64,000 bases of DNA, from assembly GCA_040954595.2 (NCBI GenBank), contig CM082579.2, positions 7,874,001 through 7,938,000 on the forward strand, given 5' to 3'. The translations under genes and the position numbers were made by a program. The notes beneath the pieces are model-generated. The model saw nothing but the letters and a program-made list of their open reading frames with translations, ran no database searches and had not been told where the DNA came from. Below are positions 28,401-40,400 of this stretch, piece after piece (position 1 is the stretch's first letter; each line of letters begins with the position of its first letter). The stretch is from Balanoglossus misakiensis. Taxonomy: Eukaryota; Hemichordata.

Positions 28401-31400
28401 TTTGGATTATTTTCATGAGCTATAACCCATGCTTTTCTTCAAAAAATGAAGAAATTTTGATATTTCGGAAAATCGAAAAATTGTCATTTTTGGATAATTT
28501 TCATGAGCTAAAACCCATGCTTTTTGTCAAAAAATGAAGAAATTTTAATATTTCGGAAAGTCAAAAAATTGTCATTTTTGGATGATTTTCATGAGCTATA
28601 ACCCATGCTTTTCTTCAAAAAATGAAGAAATTTTGATATTTCGGAAAATCGAAAAATTGTCATTTTTGGATAATTTTCATGAGCGATAACCCATGCTTTT
28701 CTTCAAAAAATGAAGAAATTTTGAAATTTCGGAAAGTCGAAAAATTGTCATTTTTGGATGATTTTCATGAGCTATAACCCATGCTTTTCTACAAAAAATG
28801 AAGAAATTTTGATATTTCGGAAAGTCGAAAAATTGTCATTTTTGGATGATTTTCATGAGCTATAACCCATGCTTTTCTTCAAAAAATGAAGAAATTTTGA
28901 TATTTCGGAAAGTCGAAAAATTGTCATTTTTGGATGATTTTCATAAGCTATAACCCATGCTTTTTGTCAAAAACTGAAGAAATTTTAATATTTCGGAAAG
29001 TCGAAAAATTGTCATTTTTGGATGATTTTCATGAGCTATAACCCATCAATTTCGTCAAAAAATGAAGAAATTTTGAACTTTCGAAAAGTCGAAAAATTGT
29101 CATTTTTGGATGATTTTCATGAGCTATAACTCATGCTTTTGTTCAAAAAATGAAGAAATTTTGATATTTCGGAAAGTCGAAAAATTGTCATTTTTGGATT
29201 ATTTTCATGAGCTATAACCCATGCTTTTCTTCAAAAAATGAAGAAATTTTGATATTTCGGAAAGTCGAAAAATTGTCATTTTTGGATGATTTTCATGAGC
29301 TATAACCCATGCTTTTCTTCAAAAAATGAAGAAATTTTGATATTTCGGAAAGTCGAAAAATTGTCATTTTTGGATGATTTTCATGAGCTATAACCCATGC
29401 TTTTTGTCAAAAAATGAAGAAATTTTGATATTTCGGAAAGTCGAAAAATTGTCATTTTTGGATGATTTTCATGAGCTATAACCCATGCTTTTCTTCAAAA
29501 AATGAAGAAATTTTGATATTTCGGAAAGTCGAAAAATTGTCATTTTTGGATGATTTTCATGAGCTATAACCCATGCTTTTTGTCAAAAAATGAAGAAATT
29601 TTAATATTTCGGAAAGTCGAAAAATTGTCATTTTTGGATGATTTTCATGAGCTATAACCCATGAATTTCGTCAAAAAATGAAGAAATTCTGAACTTTCGA
29701 AAAGTCGAAAAATTGTCATTTTTGGATGATTTTCATGATTGTCAAAAAATGAAGAAATTTTAATATTTCGGAAAGTCGAAAAATTGTCATTTTTGGATGA
29801 TTTTCATGAGCTATAACCCATGCTTTTCTTCAAAAAATGAAGAAATTTTGATATTTCGGAAAGTCGAAAAATTGTCATTTTTGGATGATTTTCATGAGCT
29901 ATAACCCATGCTTTTCTTCAAAAAATGAAGAAATTTTGAAATTTCGGAAAGTCGAAAAATTGTCATTTTTGGATGATTTTCATGAGCTATAACCCATGAA
30001 TTTCGTCAAAAAATGAAGAAATTCTGAACTTTCGAAAAGTCGAAAAATTGTCATTTTTGGATGATTTTCATGAGCTATAACTCATGCTTTTCTTCAAAAA
30101 ATGAAGAAATTTTGATATTTCGGAAAGTCGAAAAATTGACATTTTTGGATTATTTTCATGAGCTATAACCCATGCTTTTTGTCAAAAAATGAAGAAATTT
30201 TAATATTTCGGAAAGTCGAACAATTGTCATTTTTGGATGATTTTCATGAGCTATAACCCATGCTTTTCTTCAAAAAATGAAGAAATTTTGATATTTCGGA
30301 AAGTCGAAAAATTGTCATTTTTGGATGATTTTCATGAGCTATAACCCATGCTTTTCTTCAAAAAATGAAGAAATTTTGAAATTTCGGAAAGTCGAAAAAT
30401 TTTCATTTTTGGATGATTTTCATGAGCTATAACCCATGCTTTTCTTCAAAAAATGAAGAAATTTTGAAATTTCGGAAAGTCGAAAAATTGTCATTTTTGG
30501 ATGATTTTCATGAGCTATAACCCATGCTTTTCTTCAAAAAATGAAGAAATTTTGATATTTTTGAAAGTCGAAAAATTGTCATTTTTGGATTATTTTCATG
30601 AGCTATAACCCATGCTTTTCTTCAAAAAATGAAGAAATTTTGATATTTCGGAAAGTCGAAAAATTGTCATTTTTGGATGATTTTCATGAGCTATAACCCA
30701 TGCTTTTCTTCAAAAAATGACGAAATTTTGATATTTCGGAAAGTCGAAAAATTGTCATTTTTGGATGATTTTCATGAGCTATAACCCATGCTTTTTGTCA
30801 AAAAATGAAGAAATTTTGATATTTCGGAAAGTCGAAAAATTGTCATTTTTGGATGATTTTCATGAGCTATAACCCATGCTTTTCTTCAAAAAATGAAGAA
30901 ATTTTGATATTTCGGAAAGTCGAAAAATTGTCATTTTTGGATGATTTTCATGAGCTATAACCCATGCTTTTTGTCAAAAAATGAAGAAATTTTGATATTT
31001 CGGAAAGTCGAAAAATTGTCATTTTTGGATGATTTTCATGAGCTATAACCCATGCTTTTCTTCAAAAAATGAAGAAATTTTGATATTTCGGAAAGTCGAA
31101 AAATTGTCATTTTTGGATGATTTTCATGAGCTATAACCCATGCTTTTTGTCAAAAAATGAAGAAATTTTAATATTTCGGAAAGTCGAAAAATTGTCATTT
31201 TTGGATGATTTTCATGAGCTATAACCCATGAATTTCGTCAAAAAATGAAGAAATTCTGAACTTTCGAAAAGTCAAAAAATTGTCATTTTTGGATGATTTT
31301 CATGAGCTATAACTCATGCTTTTCTTCAAAAAATGAAGAAATTTTGATATTTCGGAAAGTCGAAAAATTGTCATTTTTGGATTATTTTCATGAGCTATAA

Positions 31401-34400
31401 CCCATGCTTTTCTTCAAAAAATGAAGAAATTTTGATATTTCGGAAAATCGAAAAATTGTCATTTTTGGATAATTTTCATGAGCTAAAACCCATGCTTTTT
31501 GTCAAAAAATGAAGAAATTTTAATATTTCGGAAAGTCAAAAAATTGTCATTTTTGGATGATTTTCATGAGCTATAACCCATGCTTTTCTTCAAAAAATGA
31601 AGAAATTTTGATATTTCGGAAAATCGAAAAATTGTCATTTTTGGATAATTTTCATGAGCGATAACCCATGCTTTTCTTCAAAAAATGAAGAAATTTTGAA
31701 ATTTCGGAAAGTCGAAAAATTGTCATTTTTGGATGATTTTCATGAGCTATAACCCATGCTTTTCTACAAAAAATGAAGAAATTTTGATATTTCGGAAAGT
31801 CGAAAAATTGTCATTTTTGGATGATTTTCATGAGCTATAACCCATGCTTTTCTTCAAAAAATGAAGAAATTTTGATATTTCGGAAAGTCGAAAAATTGTC
31901 ATTTTTGGATGATTTTCATAAGCTATAACCCATGCTTTTTGTCAAAAAATGAAGAAATTTTAATATTTCGGAAAGTCGAAAAATTGTCATTTTTGGATGA
32001 TTTTCATGAGCTATAACCCATGAATTTCGTCAAAAAATGAAGAAATGTTGAACTTTCGAAAAGTCGAAAAATTGTCATTTTTGGATGATTTTCATGAGCT
32101 ATAACTCATGCTTTTCTTCAAAAAATGAAGAAATTTTGATATTTCGGAAAGTCGAAAAATTGTCATTTTTGGATTATTTTCATGAGCTATAACCCATGTT
32201 TTTCTTCAAAAAATGAAGAAATTTTGATATTTCGGAAAGTCGAAAAATTGTCATTTTTGGATGATTTTCATGAGCTATAACCCATGCTTTTTGTCAAAAA
32301 ATGAAGAAATTTTAATATTTCGGAAAGTCGAAAAATTGTCATTTTTGGATGATTTTCATGAGCTATAACCCATGCTTTTCTTCAAAAAATGAAGAAATTT
32401 TGATATTTCGGAAAGTCGAAAAATTGTCATTTTTGGATGATTTTCATGAGCTATAACCCATGCTTTTTGTCAAAAAATGAAGAAATTTTGATATTTCGGA
32501 AAGTCGAAAAATTGTCATTTTTGGATTATTTTCATGAGCTATAACCCATGCTTTTCTTCAAAAAATGAAGAAATTTTGATATTTCGGAAAGTCGAAAAAT
32601 TGTCATTTTTGGATGATTTTCATGAGCTATAACCCATGCTTTTTGTCAAAAAATGAAGAAATTTTAATATTTCGGAAAGTCGAAAAATTGTCATTTTTGG
32701 ATGATTTTCATGAGCTATAACCCATGAATTTCGTCAAAAAATGAAAAAATTCTGAACTTTCGAAAAGTCGAAAAATTGTCATTTTTGGATGATTTTCATG
32801 AGCTATAACTCATGCTTTTCTTCAAAAAATGAAGAAATTTTGATATTTCGGAAAGTCGAAAAATTGTCATTTTTGGATTATTTTCATGAGCTATAACCCA
32901 TGCTTTTCTTCAAAAAATGAAGAAATTTTGATATTTCGGAAAATCGAAAAATTGTCATTTTTGGATAATTTTCATGAGCTATAACCCATGCTTTTTGTCA
33001 AAAAATGAAGAAATTTTAATATTTCGGAAAGTCGAAAAATTGTCATTTTTGGATGACTTTCATGAGCTATAACCCATGCTTTTCTTCAAAAAATGAAGAA
33101 ATTTTGATATTTCGGAAAGTCGAAAAATTGTCATTTTTGGATGATTTTCATGAGCTATAACCCATGCTTTTCTTCAAAAAATGAAGAAATTTTGAAATTT
33201 CGGAAAGTCGAAAAATTGTCATTTTTGGATGATTTTCATGAGCTATAACCCATGCTTTTCTTCAAAAAATGAAGAAATTTTGATATTTCGGAAAGTCGAA
33301 AAATTGTCATTTTTGGATGATTTTCATGAGCTATAACCCATGCTTTTTGTCAAAAAATGAAGAAATTTTGATATTTCGGAAAGTCGAAAAATTGTCATTT
33401 TTGGATGATTTTCATGAGCTATAACCCATGCTTTTCTTCAAAAAATGAAGAAATTTTGATATTTCGGAAAGTCGAAAAATTGTCATTTTTGGATGATTTT
33501 CATGAGCTATAACCCATGCTTTTTGTCAAAAAATGAAGAAATTTTAATATTTCGGAAAGTCGAAAAATTGTCATTTTTGGATGATTTTCATGAGCTATAA
33601 CCCATGAATTTCGTCAAAAAATGAAGAAATTCTGAACTTTCGAAAAGTCAAAAAATTGTCATTTTTGGATGATTTTCATGAGCTATAACTCATGCTTTTC
33701 TTCAAAAAATGAAGAAATTTTGATATTTCGGAAAGTCGAAAAATTGTCATTTTTGGATTATTTTCATGAGCTATAACCCATGCTTTTCTTCAAAAAATGA
33801 AGAAATTTTGATATTTCGGAAAATCGAAAAATTGTCATTTTTGGATAATTTTCATGAGCTAAAACCCATGCTTTTTTTCAAAAAATGAAGAAATTTTAAT
33901 ATTTCGGAAAGTCAAAAAATTGTCATTTTTGGATGATTTTCATGAGCTATAACCCATGCTTTTCTTCAAAAAATGAAGAAATTTTGATATTTCGGAAAAT
34001 CGAAAAATTGTCATTTTTGGATAATTTTCATGAGCGATAACCCATGCTTTTCTTCAAAAAATGAAGAAATTTTGAAATTTCGGAAAGTCGAAAAATTGTC
34101 ATTTTTGGATGATTTTCATGAGCTATAACCCATGCTTTTCTACAAAAAATGAAGAAATTTTGATATTTCGGAAAGTCGAAAAATTGTCATTTTTGGATGA
34201 TTTTCATGAGCTATAACCCATGCTTTTCTTCAAAAAATGAAGAAATTTTGATATTTCGGAAAGTCGAAAAATTGTCATTTTTGGATGATTTTCATAAGCT
34301 ATAACCCATGCTTTTTGTCAAAAAATGAAGAAATTTTAATATTTCGGAAAGTCGAAAAATTGTCATTTTTGGATGATTTTCATGAGCTATAACTCATGCT

Positions 34401-37400
34401 TTTCTTCAAAAAATGAAGAAATTTTGATATTTCGGAAAGTCGAAAAATTGTCATTTTAGGATTATTTTCATGAGCTATAACCCATGTTTTTCTTCAAAAA
34501 ATGAAGAAATTTTGATATTTCGGAAAGTCGAAAAATTGTCATTTTTGGATGATTTTCATGAGCTATAACCCATGCTTTTTGTCAAAAAATGAAGAAATTT
34601 TAATATTTCGGAAAGTCGAAAAATTGTCATTTTTGGATGATTTTCATGAGCTATAACCCATGCTTTTCTTCAAAAAATGAAGAAATTTTGATATTTCGGA
34701 AAGTCGAAAAATTGTCATTTTTGGATGATTTTCATGAGCTATAACCCATGCTTTTTGTCAAAAAATGAAGAAATTTTGATATTTCGGAAAGTCGAAAAAT
34801 TGTCATTTTTGGATTATTTTCATGAGCTATAACCCATGCTTTTCTTCAAAAAATGAAGAAATTTTGATATTTCGGAAAGTCGAAAAATTGTCATTTTTGG
34901 ATGATTTTCATGAGCTATAACCCATGCTTTTTGTCAAAAAATGAAGAAATTTTAATATTTCGGAAAGTCGAAAAATTGTCATTTTTGGATGATTTTCATG
35001 AGCTATAACCCATGAATTTCGTCAAAAAATGAAAAAATTCTGAACTTTCGAAAAGTCGAAAAATTGTCATTTTTGGATGATTTTCATGAGCTATAACTCA
35101 TGCTTTTCTTCAAAAAATGAAGAAATTTTGATATTTCGGAAAGTCGAAAAATTGTCATTTTTGGATTATTTTCATGAGCTATAACCCATGCTTTTCTTCA
35201 AAAAATGAAGAAATTTTGATATTTCGGAAAATCGAAAAATTGTCATTTTTGGATAATTTTCATGAGCTATAACCCATGCTTTTTGTCAAAAAATGAAGAA
35301 ATTTTAATATTTCGGAAAGTCGAAAAATTGTCATTTTTGGATGATTTTCATGAGCTATAACCCATGAATTTCGTCAAAAAATGAAGAAATTCTGAACTTT
35401 CGAAAAGTCAAAAAATTGTCATTTTTGGATGATTTTCATGAGCTATAACTCATGCTTTTCTTCAAAAAATGAAGAAATTTTGATATTTCGGAAAGTCGAA
35501 AAATTGTCATTTTTGGATTATTTTCATGAGCTATAACCCATGCTTTTCTTCAAAAAATGAAGAAATTTTGATATTTCGGAAAATCGAAAAATTGTCATTT
35601 TTGGATAATTTTCATGAGCTAAAACCCATGCTTTTTGTCAAAAAATGAAGAAATTTTAATATTTCGGAAAGTCAAAAAATTGTCATTTTTGGATGATTTT
35701 CATGAGCTATAACCCATGCTTTTCTTCAAAAAATGAAGAAATTTTGATATTTCGGAAAATCGAAAAATTGTCATTTTTGGATAATTTTCATGAGCGATAA
35801 CCCATGCTTTTCTTCAAAAAATGAAGAAATTTTGAAATTTCGGAAAGTCGAAAAATTGTCATTTTTGGATGATTTTCATGAGCTATAACCCATGCTTTTC
35901 TACAAAAAATGAAGAAATTTTGATATTTCGGAAAGTCGAAAAATTGTCATTTTTGGATGATTTTCATGAGCTATAACCCATGCTTTTCTTCAAAAAATGA
36001 AGAAATTTTGATATTTCGGAAAGTCGAAAAATTGTCATTTTTGGATTATTTTCATAAGCTATAACCCATGCTTTTTGTCAAAAAATGAAGAAATTTTAAT
36101 ATTTCGGAAAGTCGAAAAATTGTCATTTTTGGATGATTTTCATGAGCTATAACCCATGAATTTCGTCAAAAAATGAAGAAATGTTGAACTTTCGAAAAGT
36201 CGAAAAATTGTCATTTTTGGATGATTTTCATGAGCTATAACTCATGCTTTTCTTCAAAAAATGAAGAAATTTTGATATTTCGGAAAGTCGAAAAATTGTC
36301 ATTTTTGGATTATTTTCATGAGCTATAACCCATGTTTTTCTTCAAAAAATGAAGAAATTTTGATATTTCGGAAAGTCGAAAAATTGTCATTTTTGGATGA
36401 TTTTCATGAGCTATAACCCATGCTTTTCTTCAAAAAATGAAGAAATTTTGATATTTCGGAAAGTCGAAAAATTGTCATTTTTGGATGATTTTCATGAGCT
36501 ATAACCCATGCTTTTTGTCAAAAAATGAAGAAATTTTGATATTTCGGAAAGTCGAAAAATTGTCATTTTTGGATTATTTTCATGAGCTATAACCCATGCT
36601 TTTCTTCAAAAAATGAAGAAATTTTGATATTTCGGAAAGTCGAAAAATTGTCATTTTTGGATGATTTTCATGAGCTATAACCCATGCTTTTTGTCAAAAA
36701 ATGAAGAAATTTTAATATTTCGGAAAGTCGAAAAATTGTCATTTTTGGATGATTTTCATGAGCTATAACCCATGAATTTCGTCAAAAAATGAAAAAATTC
36801 TGAACTTTCGAAAAGTCGAAAAATTGTCATTTTTGGATGATTTTCATGAGCTATAACTCATGCTTTTCTTTAAAAAATGAAGAAATTTTGATATTTCGGA
36901 AAGTCGAAAAATTGTCATTTTTGGATTATTTTCATGAGCTATAACCCATGCTTTTCTTCAAAAAATGAAGAAATTTTGATATTTCGGAAAATCGAAAAAT
37001 TGTCATTTTTGGATAATTTTCATGAGCTATAACCCATGCTTTTTGTCAAAAAATGAAGAAATTTTAATATTTCGGAAAGTCGAAAAATTGTCATTTTTGG
37101 ATGATTTTCATGAGCTATAACCCATGCTTTTCTTCAAAAAATGAAGAAATTTTGATATTTCGGAAAGTCGAAAAATTGTCATTTTTGGATGATTTTCATG
37201 AGCTATAACCCATGCTTTTCTTCAAAAAATGAAGAAATTTTGAAATTTCGGAAAGTCGAAAAATTGTCATTTTTTGATGATTTTCATGAGCTATAACCCA
37301 TGCTTTTCTTCAAAAAATGAAGAAATTTTGAAATTTCGGAAAGTCGAAAAATTGTCATTTTTTGATGATTTTCATGAGCTATAACCCATGCTTTTCTACA

Positions 37401-40400
37401 AAAAATGAAGAAATTTTGATATTTCGGAAAGTCGAAAAATTGTCATTTTTGGATGATTTTCATGAGCTATAACCCATGCTTTTCTTCAAAAAATGAAGAA
37501 ATTTTGATATTTCGGAAAGTCGAAAAATTGTCATTTTTGGATGATTTTCATAAGCTATAACCCATGCTTTTTGTCAAAAAATGAAGAAATTTTAATATTT
37601 CGGAAAGTCGAAAAATTGTCATTTTTGGATGATTTTCATGAGCTATAACCCATGAATTTCGTCAAAAAATGAAGAAATGTTGAACTTTCGAAAAGTCGAA
37701 AAATTGTCATTTTTGGATGATTTTCATGAGCTATAACTCATGCTTTTCTTCAAAAAATGAAGAAATTTTGATATTTCGGAAAGTCGAAAAATTGTCATTT
37801 TTTGATTATTTTCATGAGCTATAACCCATGTTTTTCTTCAAAAAATGAAGAAATTTTGATATTTCGGAAAGTCGAAAAATTGTCATTTTTGGATGATTTT
37901 CATGAGCTATAACTCATGCTTTTCTTCAAAAAATGAAGAAATTTTGATATTTCGGAAAGTCGAAAAATTGTCATTTTTGGATGATTTTCATGAGCTATAA
38001 CCCATGCTTTTTGTCGAAAAATGAAGAAATTTTGATATTTCGGAAAGTCGAAAAATTGTCATTTTTGGATGATTTTCATGAGCTATAACCCATGTTTTTC
38101 TTCAAAAAATGAAGAAATTTTGATATTTCGGAAAGTCGAAATTTTTTTTTTTTTGGATGATTTTCATGAGCTATAACCCATGCTTTTTGTCAAAAAATGA
38201 AGAAATTTTAATATTTCGGAAAGTCAAAAAATTGTCATTTTTGGATGATTTTCATGAGCTATAACCCATGCTTTTTGTCAAAAAATGAAGAAATTTTAAT
38301 ATTTCGGAAAGTCGAAAAATTGTCATTTTTGGATGATTTTCATGAGCTATAAGCCATGCTTTTCTTCAAAAAATGAAGAAATTTTGATATTTCGGAAAGT
38401 CGAAAAATTGTCATTTTTGGATGATTTTCATGAGCTATAACCCATGCATTTTGTCAAAAAATGAAGAAATTTTGATATTTCGGAAAGTCGAAAAATTGTC
38501 ATTTTTGGATAATTTTCATGAGCTATAACCCATGCTTTTTGTCAAAAAATGAAGAAATTTTAATATTTCGGAAAGTCGAAAAATTGTCATTTTTGGATGA
38601 TTTTCATGAGCTATAACCCATGCTTTTCTTCAAAAAATGAAGAAATTTTGATATTTCGGAAAGTCGAAAAATTGTCATTTTTGGATGATTTTCATGAGCT
38701 ATAACCCATGAATTTCGTCAAAAAATGAAGAAATTCTGAACTTTCGAAAAGTCGAAAAATTGTCATTTTTGGATGATTTTCATGAGCTATAACTCATGCT
38801 TTTCTTCAAAAAATGAAGAAATTTTGATATTTCGGAAAGTCGAAAAATTGTCATTTTTGGATTATTTTCATGAGCTATAACCCATGCTTTTCTTCAAAAA
38901 ATGAAGAAATTTTGATATTTCGGAAAATCGAAAAATTGTCATTTTTGGATAATTTTCATGAGCTATAACTCATGCTTTTCTTCAAAAAATGAAGAAATTT
39001 TGATATTTCGGAAAGTCGAAAAATTGTCATTTTTGGATTATTTTCATGAGCTATAACCCATGCTTTTCTTCAAAAAATGAAGAAATTTTGATATTTCGGA
39101 AAGTCGAAAAATTGTCATTTTTGGATGATTTTCATGAGCTATAACCCATGCTTTTCTTCAAAAAATGAAGAAATTTTGATATTTCGGAAAGTCGAAAAAT
39201 TGTCATTTTTGGATGATTTTCTTGAGCTATAACCCATGCTTTTTGTCAAAAAATGAAGAAAATTTGATATTTCGGAAAGTCGAAAAATTGTCATTTTTGG
39301 ATGATTTTCATGAGCTATAACCCATGCTTTTCTTCAAAAAATGAAGAAATTTTGATATTTCGGAAAGTCGAAAAATTGTCATTTTTGGATGATTTTCATG
39401 AGCTATAACCCATGCTTTTTGTCAAAAAATGAAGAAATTTTAATATTTCGGAAAGTCGAAAAATTGTCATTTTTGGATGTTTTTCATGAGCTATAACCCA
39501 TGAATTTCGTCAAAAAATGAAGAAATTTTGATATTTCGGAAAGTCGAAAAATTGTCATTTTTGGATGATTTTCATGAGCTATAACCCATGCTTTTCTTCA
39601 AAAAATGAAGAAATTTTGATATTTCGGAAAGTCGAAGAATTGTCATTTTTGGATGATTTTCATGAGCTATAACCCATGCTTTTTGTCGAAAAATGAAGAA
39701 ATTTTGATATTTCGGAAAGTCGAAAAATTGTCATTTTTGGATGATTTTCATAAGCTATAACCCATGTTTTTCTTCAAAAAATGAAGAAATTTTGATATTT
39801 CGGAAAGTCGAAAAATTGTCATTTTTGGATGATTTTCATGAGCTATAACCCATGCTTTTTGTCAAAAAATGAAGAAATTTTAATATTTCGGAAAGTCAAA
39901 AAATTGTCATTTTTGGATGATTTTCATGAGCTTTAACCCATGCTTTTTGTCAAAAAATGAAGAAATTTTAATATTTCGGAAAGTCAAAAAATTGTCATTT
40001 TTGGATGATTTTCATGAGCTATAAACCATGTTTTTCTTCAAAAATGAAGAAATTTTGATATTTCGGAAAGTCGAAAAATTGTCATTTTTGGATGATTTTC
40101 ATGAGCTATAAGCCATGCTTTTCTTCAAAAAATGAAGAAATTTTGATATTTCGGAAAGTCGAAAAATTGTCATTTTTGGATGATTTTCATGAGCTATAAC
40201 CCATGCATTTTGTCAAAAAATGAAGAAATTTTGATATTTCGGAAAGTCGAAAAATTGTCATTTTTGGATAATTTTCATGAGCTATAACCCATGCTTTTTG
40301 TCAAAAAATGAAGAAATTTTAATATTTCGGAAAGTCGAAAAATTGTCATTTTTGGATGATTTTCATGAGCTATAACCCATGCTTTTCTTCAAAAAATGAA

